From assembly GCA_932521035.1 (NCBI GenBank), contig OW051493.1, positions 2,604,001-2,668,000 of the forward strand: a DNA stretch of 64,000 bases, in the 5' to 3' direction. Under the pieces are notes generated by a model, which ran no database searches, had not been told where the DNA came from, and saw only the letters and a program-made list of their open reading frames with translations. Made by a program: the position numbers and the translations under genes. Of this stretch, positions 45,916 to 56,932 are shown piece after piece (within the stretch, counting starts at the first letter, position 1; each line of letters opens with the position of its first letter). Source of the DNA: Oscheius dolichura. Its lineage: Eukaryota; Nematoda; Chromadorea; Rhabditida; Rhabditidae.

Positions 45916-48900
45916 TCATGCATCACTGATTCCGGCTAGCTTATTTTGTATTGCGTTATAGACGGCCGGATCTATACTTCTACGAGTTTTCCGGAATTTG
46001 TTTTCTTCCACAGGTGGACGAGCCAAGCTAGCCAAATTTGCTGGCATCGGCAAATCACTGAAAGATGGACTACAACGAAGGTGAAGTAATGTTAAAGTCT
46101 AGAAAAAGAAGAGGAAACAGTAGGACAAATAACGAAACTAAACTGTACCTAGTAAAACTTTCTGTGTTGATATCTCTAGTATGCAACACATTACTAGGCC
46201 CAGAATCATTTTCTACACTGCCTTTTATAAGTTTCTCAAGCTTGGCTCGTTGTGTCATTGCTGCTTGGGCCATATTGACATACATCTATAATAATCTAAT
46301 TAATAAAACGGATAAACATACTTGATTTGAAATAGGCATAAGTCGCCTATTCTTTTTAAAATTTTCCAATGTCTTGCGTACGGTGCCTCCCATACAGCAT
46401 TTATGCGTATATTTTTCATATTCATCTAATTCTTCCGGATTCTTATCAAGAAATTCGAGGAGTTTTGCAACATGGCCTTCCAGCTGTAAACTTTTAAAAA
46501 CCCATAACTGAAATCTTACCGAATTAAGATCTCTTACAACATTATCCACAAGAATGTGTATCTCACGACGCATAACAGATTCGGGCCGGGCTGATTTCGG
46601 TTGAGGCAACTCGTCGGCTACAGCGCCTGGGAGTTTAGGCGTCCAATTAGAATCTGTATTGTACATTTGCTGAAGAAAAACATTGCAGTATGACACCAAT
46701 TTATGATTGGGATTAGGTAAGCGACGAATTCCATCTTGCACCTACAGAAATTATGATATAACACCAAATAAGAAACAAACCGCATCTCCCATGATTAAAA
46801 TGGCATGCTGCAAACATAGTTCCATGCTTTTGATGTGTTCAGTGTAAATTTCATCTTGGCTTAGATTATGATAGAATTCATTCGCAGCTGGAAGAAAAGC
46901 ATTCAGCCGAAGAGGTTGAGGCTGCTTTTTAACGACATCCTGCCATTTATATAGGCACTGAAGAGCAGTAAACTAGAGAAGAAGGGATGATCAAACCTTT
47001 ACAAATAGCTCCACACAAGGAGACGTGGGATCTTCTTTTAAAATAGATTGAAGGCATTTTGCACAAGCCACAAAAAATACGGTTACTTCAACTCGTTGCG
47101 ACACACGAATTATCGTAACATTGAACGATTTTTTAAGCTTAAGCTAGCTGTTTTGATTGTACGTTGTATTGTACCTGTTCTTCGTTTTCTCCGTCGAGTG
47201 CTGGAAGAATGGGAATAATTGCGTATAGCCAGTCCGACATAGATTCTTCATCCATATTTATCCTTTTCGGCACTGCTGTTAACTGCAAAACAAGAAGTTT
47301 AAAAAAAAACATATCTTACCGCCAGAAGGAAATTTAGCATCAATTTAAGAAGGGAGTTTCCTTTATGATTGTGAACACCGTGAATTTTCCTAACTAAATT
47401 CAATTGCGCAGCAATTGCCTTCATTGTTATAGAAATGCGGTCTTCAATCATTAATTTCTGGTCCTCGCTTTTTATCATGAAAGTGATCTGTTCGATAGCT
47501 TCATGAGCAACTTCGGTAATGCCCGAAGAAACGTTGTGGATTACTTTTTTGAGCTGGTCGAACGTATCCAAAGAAGAAATTGAAGAAGAGGAACCGGTTC
47601 GTCTATAAATAAAGTTAACTATTTTAAAACCATACTTCAACGGGGTAGGCGTAGGACGAATGGGAGCAGATGGTATCTTGGGCACATAAGATTCAACATC
47701 TTGCATAACTTGAGAAGATGGAAGAGCATGTACACCCACAAGTTCAACAAACTTAATGGTCAGATTACGAATTGCGGATATTTAAAAAGCTTACATCCTC
47801 GTCGATTTGATACCGACTATTGGATTGTCTAATGCCTCTGTTGGAGTCAACTGGAGCTTCGTAATCTGCATCTTGCTCATCTTCGGGATCATCCACCTCA
47901 GGAAGACGACTGCGACTTCTATTTCTTCTTACCACTGTTCCGCCTACTAAAACATTGAATCTCAAAGGCATATTTAATGAATACCGTTAGAAGGTACAAC
48001 GACCTTAGCACCTCCTCCCCTAACAGGGGTGCTTGCTACTGGCGGTTTAGATGATCCTGGCGCAGCACCAGTACGTTTAATCCTTTCCTCAACGTAAGAG
48101 CGGTCCTTGTCAGCAAGTTTGCCTACATTTTTCCACATCTAATAACAAATAGCATTAAACACAAACAATAAAGTCACCTGGTCACCTTCTTCGCGGTAGC
48201 AAGCTACAAGACCGTTAATTGCGGCATTTCTTACGCCTGTGTCTCTATCAGGAATACATGCAGCAATAGCTTTATGGATGCCCTATAGGAATCGTAGGAA
48301 TATTTAAAAAAATAATTACAGTTGATTTCAGGGCGGCAACTCCTCCTTTGGTGATGTAGTCTTCGAGAATTACAAGACATTCTGCTCTTTGACGAGAATT
48401 CTTTGTTTTCAAAGCTTCTAAAATAATTTTTAAATTATATTTATTTAAAAATAAAGATTTCTGATAGCAGGGCATTGCAAAAACAATTGACCATATCTAA
48501 TGCAGTGTAAAATATGCGCGATAGTAAACGGTAAAATAATTCTATGGAAATCAAGGAAAACATTTTGGGAATATCTTCCCGTATATTTTTCTATCAAGGG
48601 AAGGATACTTGCTCGGCATCACTTTTTCAAACTTTTTTGATGCCAACTTGTAGAGAATTTTATGGCGATCAAGACATATTGTCGGGATTTTGCTCTAATG
48701 CCCCTGTTGTGGAGGAAAATGGAAAATAAGATTACGTTGCAAAAGAATTTTGGACTTGTCTATTTTCCATTCACCTTCTAGAAATGTGAAGTGGTGGTTG
48801 AGTGGATAGTGCACTCTCCCACAAAAATTTTATGTTTTTCTCAACTTGGGTTCGATTCTTCCAAGGGACCAAGTCATTTTTGTAATTTTTTGGGACTGAT

Positions 48901-51900
48901 TGACATCATTTGTTTCTGCTGTAACACTTACAATAAAGGTGGGAAGGAAAATATTGGGAGTACGGCAGATTGAACAATTTTCTCAATGGAAGGTTACTGA
49001 AATCCTCGTCATTTTTACGGCATATAAAGAGGACAAGAGTCGAAAACTGATTCAATCACCCCCAAAAAATTACAAAAATGACTTGGTCCCTTGAAAGAAT
49101 CGAACCCAAGTTGAGAAAAACATAAAATTTTTGTGGGCGCGTGCACTATCCACTCAACCACCATTTCACATTTCTAGAAGGTGAATGGAAAATAGACAAG
49201 TCCAAAATTCTTTTGCAACGTAATCTTATTTTGCATTTTCCTCCACAACGGGGGCATTAGAGCAAAATCCCGACAATATGACTTGAGCGCCATAAAATTC
49301 TCTACAAGTTGGCATCAAAAAAGTTTGAAAAAGTGATGCCGAGCAAGTATCCTTCCCTTGTAAACAATGAAAATTATAGAAATGGTCCTAGATGGGCATA
49401 AAAACTGACCGATTAAAAATGGCGTCATTTTTAGCGGTCCGCATAAACCTGTTATCACATCAACAATTTCCTTTATAACTTTGCGCATATTATCCTTCGG
49501 TTCACCTACTTTCAGTAGGAAGTACGGGACAAAAGATCCCACCTAAAAATAAGGTTTATGAATACATAATAGTCTACCTCTTCGTTTGTTATCGGTTCTT
49601 CAAAATCTCTTAGGAGTTCAACAATAAGTTTACAGAGCTCAAAGACTTGAATTAAAACAGCAGGGTTGGTCTCAAAAAAGCGAAGGGTGCACCATTTCAG
49701 CAGCAAATCACTGTTTTTCACAATACCCGCGGCGGAGGTGTTTGCCGACTGTAAAAAGATAATATATTTAAAATTATAGTACTTACCGATCTGAGCATCT
49801 CAATGGCTTTCATATGTTGCTTGAAGTCTTTACTGAACAATAGCTGCGTCAGGCTCACTTTTGCTACAACACCCAATTGTTGAGTTAATTGGGTGATATG
49901 CTCATCCGTCGGAGTAGAAAAATTCCATTTTAGAAGCTATTAGCATTTTATTATTATAAACAAAAGGACTACCTTCATTTGCTTCTCTTCCTTAATTCGT
50001 TGCAATTTTCCGTCATTCACTGCTAACAATTCAGCATTTTTAGGTGGTTCAGCTTGTACTTCTTCTTCATCGTCCTTTGGAGGGAGCACCTTTTTTTCCG
50101 GCTTTTTATTAGCTAACCCTGCCGGAGGCTTCAGCGACTATAATAACATAACTAATGATGCCAGGAAAATTGGAAAACAAAAGAGCAACTTCCAAACCTC
50201 ATTGTCATTTTCATTTATCGACTGCAATGATCCACTTCTAGACATGGGAGCCTTCTTCGATGCTCCTTTGACAGCTGATTTTTGTGGAGGTTTTGGCGGT
50301 AAATTGTCACCGGGAGGCTATACAAACACGATTACAACACGACAAAATTACATAAGCATAATATAAAAAAGAAATAAAGAACTTACATCTGCTTTATGCA
50401 CAGACTGTATCTGATTTACTACTTCTGGACCAACTTCTTCTATTATTTTTTGATGAAATTCCTTGATCTTCCCCATTTTAGTTTTATCGCTAGCAATATC
50501 AGACAATAGCGGTAAAAGAGATTTTTCACCGATTGCCCACATGGCAGCTGCCAAAGCCGAATATGACGCATCTCGCACTTCAGGATCAGATTCAGAGGTA
50601 TGCTATAAAGTCATGCCAATGAATTTAAATTGGCATACCTTGACAAGCAGTGGAACCAAAACTTTTAGGCTTCGTTTAGGCATTGTTGCATTATTGAATT
50701 TCAAGAAAGCTCTCTGAAGAAAAAGTTCTGTTTGTATCTTGATGTGAGGATTAGTCTTTTCCATAGCGTTCACAATATCGTCTTGCATTTGTTCAAGAGA
50801 TATCTAAAAAATAACTATTATAAGAAAATTGCAAGCATACCGAGCTGTAAACTGAATCAATACACTTTACAAGTGGTTCTCGCAAAACTGCCTTCTTTTC
50901 CTTGAATTTTTCAAAAATAGCTGGAATAACGGTAAGCGCGTGAGGTGCGAACTAAAATATTAGAATTGCCTTGAACAAAATATATTCGACATTTGTTCTC
51001 AAACCAGCTGCGATTCCATTTAAACATTTAGCAGCTACCGCACACACATTAATATTTGAATCTTTTTCAATGACGGACTTCAGTAAACTGACGATTTCAG
51101 CATAATGTGATTTAGAATCAAGCTTAGGATGTTTTTCTAATAAATCGAACAGTGCCTAGAAGACGAATAAACAAAATGGTAGGTCTTTGGTCTAACTTGA
51201 AAAGCATCCCGTCTCTCAGTCCATTTCGTCGATACTGATGTATTGTGAAAATCTGCCGGAAGTAAACCTAGCACGTCGACAGGATCAAATAAATCAAAAG
51301 GATCTGCTTCCTTAGCCACAACGGCAATAACCTCTGCAGCTGAGGATGATCCACTTGCCTGAAATAGAAACCTGATAAGACGGCGAAAGGGGGTTCACCT
51401 CATTCTTAGTCGCTTGTACACTTTGCTGATTTAAAAGACCATCAGGGCCAACCTCATTTAAAAACGTTTCGTAGTGATCCTTAATTTTGCCCATTTTCAT
51501 CTGATCTTCTGCGATATCTGAGAGTAAAGGCATAATGGCTTTCTCTCCAGTGGCACGCATAGCTGAACCCAGGCATTCATATGCTGCTTCCCGAACTTCT
51601 ACATCAGAATCGGCAGTGTGCTGGAAATTACAACAAAATATCACAGTAATATACTATACTACCTTAACCAACATTGGGATAATTCCTTTCAATGCTTTTT
51701 TCGGCACAGTAGTGCTGCCGTACTGTTTAAACGCTCTTGAAAGAAACTTATCCATTTGCGCTTTGATTTGTGGATTAGATTTTCCCATGGCGACAATAAC
51801 ATCATCTAACATATGGTCAAGAGTAGTCTGAAGATGAAGAGTTTAACTACCAGTACAAAAACACACGGTAGTAAGAATGGCATCGATACATTCGTTTAGC

Positions 51901-52329
51901 GGTGCTCGCAGAATTTGTTTTTTCTCTTTAAACTTTTCGAAGATAACAGGTGTTAGAGAAGAAGCATAAGGAGCAAACTGAAAAAAGTCTCCCATACAAA
52001 AAATGGCGTACTTTTGTTCCAAGTCCACAAGCAATTCCTTTTAAACAATACGTTGCTACAGCTCCAACGTTTATATTTGCATCCTTTTCAATGATCGTTT
52101 TTAATTGGTCTACAATTTCTCCGTATTGCGCTTTAGGATCAAGTTTAGGATTTTTTTCTAATAAATTTAGTAAAGCCTGAATTATAAACGGATTATTTAC
52201 TAAAAATCCACTTGTAACCTGAAGTGCTTCTTTTCTCTCTGTCCATTTTTTAGATTCCAAATTTGTTCTAAAATCAGCTGGAAGTTGTGCCAGCACATCG
52301 ACAGGATCTATTAAATCCAAGTCGCCCAT
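45916..52329 (-). CDS. XMAP215/ch-TOG/ZYG-9 microtubule polymerase
   Basis: These proteins add tubulin at microtubule plus ends and are essential for spindle assembly. The protein is about 1,500 aa. TOG A begins LDLIDPVDVLAQLPADF with KKWTERKEALQ. TOG B begins PFDLFDPVDVLGLLPADF with TKWTERRDAFQ. Both resemble the second TOG of vertebrate ch-TOG and also each other. After a Lys/Pro-rich linker, a third TOG corresponds to ch-TOG TOG5: LKWCTLRFFETNPAVLIQVF, FVPYFLLKVGEPKDNMRKVI, KTKNSRQRAECLVILEDYI, DTGVRNAAINGLVACYREEG. The C-terminal part contains SNWTPKLPGAV and a tail ending NAIQNKLAGISDA. Three TOGs match the ZYG-9 arrangement rather than five. The intron at 48418-49409 (992 nt) carries a large fold-back repeat; the other introns are about 40-50 nt. 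Confidence 0.95.
48595..49360. mobile_element. Fold-back element with tRNA-like promoter boxes, inside an XMAP215 intron
   Basis: Two 309-nt arms (48595-48903 and 49052-49360) are near-perfect inverse copies around a 148-nt spacer. Each arm has a pol III-like A box (TGGTTGAGTGG at 48795-48805) and B box (GGTTCGATTCT at 48849-48859). The other arm has the inverse at 49150-49160 and 49096-49106. The element ends just inside the intron and has no coding capacity. It does not fold into a convincing tRNA, so it is better called tRNA-derived than a tRNA gene. Confidence 0.85.
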
Positions 52330-53055
52330 CACTGCCTAAAAGTCATAAGTCAACACATTTAGAAAGAGGGGTGGCAAGTGTATCGTATGAGAATGTAAAG
52401 TAAATAAGCAAAAAAAGAGTGAAAGCCATCTGTTCCCTTCTCTCGACGGAATTGTCTCAAATTTGATGGCCATGTCCCGCCAAAAGTAGAAGAAGGCAGC
52501 AATGCAATAGATGCACGGAAATCGGTATAATCAACGCAATAGCAAACCGATAAAATACAACGCCTTCTAAAGTTCCGTGAAAATTGCCATGTTTCGCCTA
52601 TTTGAAAAAAAAACGTAACAATAAGATACAACGAGTATATTGCCAATCAATATCAACGAGTGCTAGTGGAGAATAAGGCAACAGATGAATGGCACAAAGC
52701 ATGGTGATGCACAATTGATGCAAGACGACAAAAAGAATAAAACAAAGTCAGTGAAGGGAAAATTTACTCGGATTTCATTTTGGGCGCAGGTGCCATACGG
52801 CGCCAAACTCAAACCTTGGTCGCTTTGGGCTTATTGATCGCCGAATTTCACAACTTGGGTGTCTAACTGCTATTCCACTGAACTAATCCAATGTCTTGTC
52901 GACTCAACTCTTCCATTTGAGTATCGTTAGAAGCAACGCTTCTAGAGGTGATACTATCTGAATACTTTTACACCTTTGGTGGAGTCGATCAGGTGCTGTT
53001 TTCACGTCAATCGGGTAGATCTTACCTACGATAAGATGCATTTCACCTTCACACC
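52330..53055. other. Intergenic, possible second tRNA-derived remnant
   Basis: On the minus strand TTAGTTCAGTGG (52886-52875) resembles an A box and GGTTTGAGTTT (52815-52805) resembles a B box. The spacing (71 nt) is longer than in a simple tRNA. This stretch also separates the divergent XMAP215 (-) and small coiled-coil (+) genes and should hold both promoters, but no TATA box is evident. Confidence 0.35.
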
Positions 53056-53470
53056 ATGGCAAACTTCTCGTTATTATGTCTTTTTATTCTTATTCCCACA
53101 GTAAAACCCACTTATAAATATGGTATAGCCCTTCTTTATTGTGCATAATAGACTATAGAGGACTTTCGAGAAGAAGACATCGTTGGATTGGAAGAATTTC
53201 TCTCCAAATTGGATCAAGAGACTCAGGAATTGGCAAAGAAAATGTCGCAATGTTTGAAAGGTGGAAATTTAGGTAGTTGAGCTTCTCGAAGCTAAACAAA
53301 TCCAAAACTTGGAGGAACAAAATCAAATGATGCGTTCATTGATGAGAGGACAGAGCCCGGCTACATTGGATAATCTCATCCAACTGTACAAACAGACCAG
53401 TCCTAACTCTCCCTCTACGAGAGTAAATTTACCCTATGTTATTTATTTCCTTATTTTGACATTATTCTGA
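53056..53470 (+). CDS. Small coiled-coil protein, unrecognised
   Basis: Exon 1 (53056-53100) encodes MANFSLLCLFILIPT, hydrophobic enough for a signal peptide or anchor. Exon 2 starts at 53152 (TIEDFREEDIVGLEEFLSKL, DQETQELAKKMSQ). Exon 3 starts at 53277 after an apparent 25-nt intron (53252-53276), giving ELLEAKQIQNLEEQNQMMRS, then LDNLIQLYKQTSPNSPSTR. There are two possible ends: reading through to TGA 53470 (VNLPYVIYFLILTLF), or splicing 53423-53495 to end SPPCPSH at 53522. The donor and acceptor for the second are good. I do not recognise the family; the middle is mostly heptad-like helix. Confidence 0.5.
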
Positions 53471-53655
53471 TTCGAATTTTTGTTTTTCAAATCAGCTTTC
53501 TCCTCCATGTCCTTCTCACTAACACTGATTTCGTTGCCTCCATTATTGTATAGGCCCTTATTCCATTTTCCCTGTATATATAAATAGTCTATTTTACAAT
53601 TGCTCTAAAATGCATGGAACAAAGGATCTGCTGCACGCATGGATCCAAAGGGTGT

Positions 53656-54454
53656 CACAGCTCGCCGCGGAAGAAGAAAGGCCACAGTGAACGTGCCGGG
53701 ACCCGCACAATTTTTGTTCTACAGGAAGAGCAACTTTGTAGAGACGAAGCTGCAAAAACTACTCATTTTTACTTTTTTCTGTAAATTGCATTCGATCAGG
53801 CATGTTCCAAAGACCTTATAGCAATTTTTTGGGTTTCTACGGATGCATCACAGCAAAGAAATACGGTTTTTTGCATTTTTCAATATCAAAACCTGAACAG
53901 ATTTTGGTGCCAAAATTGATATAGAATCTCCATTTTTTTCTGCATCGAATAAGCCCAAGAACTCCGAAAGTGTATGTCTGGATAGTGAGTCTTCGTCTCT
54001 ACAAAGTTGGATACCGTAACTCACAATACAAAAAACACGGTTTGCCCGCTGTTTACACCCGTTTTCATCCAACGTCGATTTTTTGAGAAATCGACCAAAA
54101 TCTTTGATAATTTCTTTCTTAAAACTGTGACATTCGATCTTTTCCTTTTTACTGCAATGAATTAGTCTCGTTATGGGGAGCATTTTCAGCTATCAATGGA
54201 AGAATATCGTGAGAAAAAATTATTTTTGGGTTATTTTCGGAACAAAATTCACTGATTTTCCATACGCTTCAAATCTGCGTTATTTTATGTCTTTCTCTTT
54301 TCCTTTAGAGTAATTTGGGGTCGATAAGGCCGAATAAAACATCAAAAACATGTGAAAATTTGTAGAAACGTATATATGAAAAACTGGCATGTGATCGCTG
54401 CGGTGCCATTTTAGCAATTTTAGACCTTTGAAGTGCCGGCCTCGGCGAGCTGTG
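53656..54454. mobile_element. TIR transposon, third copy (C)
   Basis: CACAGCTCGCCG at 53656-53667 and CGGCGAGCTGTG at 54443-54454, with GTGT flanking both ends (52-55 and 55-58 of the respective hundreds), again a 4-bp target duplication. Size (799 bp) matches copy A (775 bp). An internal inverted repeat is present (CAACTTTGTAGAGACGAAG near 53730 against CTTCGTCTCTACAAAGTTG near 53990). There is no transposase frame. Confidence 0.9.
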
Positions 54455-54474
54455 GTGTAGATAATTTTTTCGAG

Positions 54475-54700
54475 GGCTGCCAGGGAGAATATTGCGTCAC
54501 CGGAGTGATGGGGCGGGCAGATCAGGTGGAGTGCTGTCTACCGACGGAGGACACGGCTAAGAGATGGTGTGCCGTCCGACTGAGAGGACGGGTAGATCGG
54601 AAGAAGTGGTGCCTCCCAATTGAGGTGACCGGCCGACCAGAAGATGTGGTGTCGCCCGAGTGAGGCGATGGGCAGGCCGGGAGGAACAACACAACGGTCG
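54475..54700. repeat. Minisatellite, about 41-bp unit
   Basis: Diverged copies follow the pattern GTGGTG(c/t)C..CC(g/c)A.TGAGG(c/t)GA..GGC(a/c)GA.C(g/a)GAAG, for example GTGGTGTCGCCCGAGTGAGG and GTGGTGCCTCCCAATTGAGG. Four to five units are visible. A second array of the same unit lies at about 56520-56635. Confidence 0.75.
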
Positions 54701-54743
54701 CTCTCTCCCGGAAACAGCAGCCTATGAAAAATAAATAATTTAT

Positions 54744-56398
54744 TTAGACTGATGGCTGATTTTGTGGCAAATTCAACTGGTCTCTGAGTGCTCGGACACG
54801 GGATTTCACAATATCCCATGCGAAATAGCAGCCAGTCAGTGTGCGGACCCTTCCGGGGGCATCTCGATATCCGTCACGAGTGTGCAGAACTCGTGTGTTG
54901 GCCCAGAGAACGGTGTCTCCTTCTTTCATTGCAAATTTCAGGATATTCCTCTCTTGGTAACAGTAATCCGTGAACACTTTCATCGCACTGAATTGTGCCG
55001 GTTTGAGAGACAAGAGGCCGTTGACCTACTCATAAATATCTTGAATTTTCCTGCTGTCACAATCGTAGAACCAACTCCTCATGGCGTTTCCAAACTGGAT
55101 TTTGATTACTTTTCCCTGCTCATTTAGTCTGTAATCTATTTTTTTAAATTATTGTACAGAGACTCTACTGGATGATCCTGTGTCTGGCACACATATCATA
55201 GTAGAAATGCTTCGGCTGCCCGTCTGGCCCCTCGTGCACATCAAATCCTTCTTCTATATATTCCATATCATATTTTGTCAATGTTTTAAACACTTCTGGA
55301 CGTTCTTTTCTCAACTATAGGCTTTTTCGTAGAAATGGAGGAAATTTACCAATTCGGCCACATGGAAGCCGTCCACAAAGAGGCTGTTTCCACCCTCCGC
55401 GGCCTTTGTCAACATGTGAAGCATTTGGAGCTGGAAAGGAAGCTCTGTTCTCAAAAAATAATAGAATACCTGGGGTGGATTGGCCAGAGAGGGAAAGTCC
55501 GTATGGAAGGGGAGACTACCACCCGAGGCGTAGGCCATATTACTGGCATCCGGCTTTGTACACACCTCGAAGACCTTTCTAAATCCGTGATAACTGTAAT
55601 CCTTGAGGAATACTTACCCAAAATGTGTATTATGAATTAATCCTATCCTCTCCCCGATTTCTTCCACCGCTCCTCGCTCGCCCTTGGGCGCTCCCTGGAT
55701 AACGGCGATTCCATCCAGACATACTGCTTCCAGAAAGTCGTGAAGAGCCTGGAACGCCTACTGTTTAATAAATAGAAAGGGAAACCTTATTCTTGGTGGT
55801 AACCTCCTGATAAGTGAATTTCTTCAAGTCTCTCTCAATTTCCTCTTTTCCCCAGGTGTTCTCTGGGAAGAGATAGACTTGTCGTCTCCGTTTACGAGCT
55901 TCGTTGCAGCTGGGGTTACGCTCTCGGAGCCAGTTTGAAGGAAATCTGAGGGGCACACGCTTCTCAAATGGGGATAGCCTACCTGCTGTGGACATCCCCA
56001 CCCCATTCCATAATGAGCTCGTTATTTTCTACTTTCATAGAGAGGGGCGACTGTTGAACATCGAAGGTGTTCATGACCAAGTTTCTGAGAGTGCCGCCTG
56101 CTTAGATAACCCGTGTCCTCCTCACCTGGCCTTCATTGCCGGCCCGATGGAATACGTCTTTTCATCTGTTGACGTGTCTCTGAGCCAAATTACAGGGAAT
56201 TCTCCAATCTTTCCTGGATAATATGCTCTTCTGTTAGTTTTCATGTGACTCACCATCGTCCCATTTGACTGTGACTATCCTCTCTTCTCGTACGGCACTT
56301 AAAATCTTTGGAATGGAACAGAAACTCCTAGAAAGGCTAAAGCATGGTCTAAAGGCGATTGATACGGCGACTGACCTAGTGGTAAGCAATGACAACAT
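54744..56398 (-). CDS. Gamma-butyrobetaine dioxygenase family enzyme
   Basis: An Fe(II)/2-oxoglutarate oxygenase of the BBOX1/TMLHE family (carnitine biosynthesis). Exon 1 starts [20 protein letters not shown], then [14 protein letters not shown]: basic and hydroxylated without acidic residues, so a likely mitochondrial presequence. The N-terminal family domain follows ([31 protein letters not shown]). The catalytic part shows [20 protein letters not shown] with the HxD iron ligands, [20 protein letters not shown] with GFHVAE, and [20 protein letters not shown] followed by HTRDGYRD (distal His, with the 2-oxoglutarate Arg further on). It ends [19 protein letters not shown]. The sequence is closer to BBOX1 than to TMLHE ([15 protein letters not shown]-like). 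Length is about 400 aa. Confidence 0.88.
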
Positions 56399-56519
56399 GC
56401 TGGCCGGGGCGAGATCAATGCGCCTCTTTTGATAATGGTAAGGGCGAACTTTGGACTGTCGCACGGGTGTGAAATGGCACGTTATTGGACTAGAGGCAGA
56501 CCAGGAAGAGGGGTGCCTG

Positions 56520-56640
56520 TCGGGTGGGACCGACCGGTCGACCAGGAGACGTGGTGTTGTCCAATTGAGGAGATGGGCAGACCGGGAGAAGTGGTACCTT
56601 CCGATTGAGGAGACGGGCTCACTGGCCGGTGGAGAGGGCG
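56520..56640. repeat. Second array of the 41-bp minisatellite
   Basis: GTGGTGTTGTCCAATTGAGG, AGATGGGCAGACCGGGAGAA and GTGGTACCTTCCGATTGAGG are the same unit as at 54475-54700. The array lies 120 nt upstream of the dioxygenase start codon. Confidence 0.7.
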
Positions 56641-56932
56641 ACGCTCCCTTCTTTTCCTCAAGGCCAACAACATCCGCGAAGTCGCCACCCGGGAGAAGGA
56701 CACTCCAAGACACAAGAAGATCTATGTAATTCAGAGCAAGAAGATATAAGGGCGCCTCTCTAACAAGAGTTTCAATGCTCGGAAAGGCAAACATTTACAG
56801 TGCGATACGGCCATCGAGACAAGTGTCGTGCTCCCTCTCCTTCCCACCATATTAGACTCTTCCCGTATTGTAAAAATGAACAGAGATGAATGGGACGAGT
56901 TTATTGGCTCTAAACACCCAAAAGTCAAAGAT

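Noticed and set aside
48780..48880. A functional tRNA gene.
   Set aside because: The A and B boxes are good, but I could not draw matching acceptor and T stems, and the copy is part of a repetitive fold-back.
54762..55127. 121-codon plus frame.
   Set aside because: Antisense shadow of the last exon of the dioxygenase, which has clear catalytic motifs.
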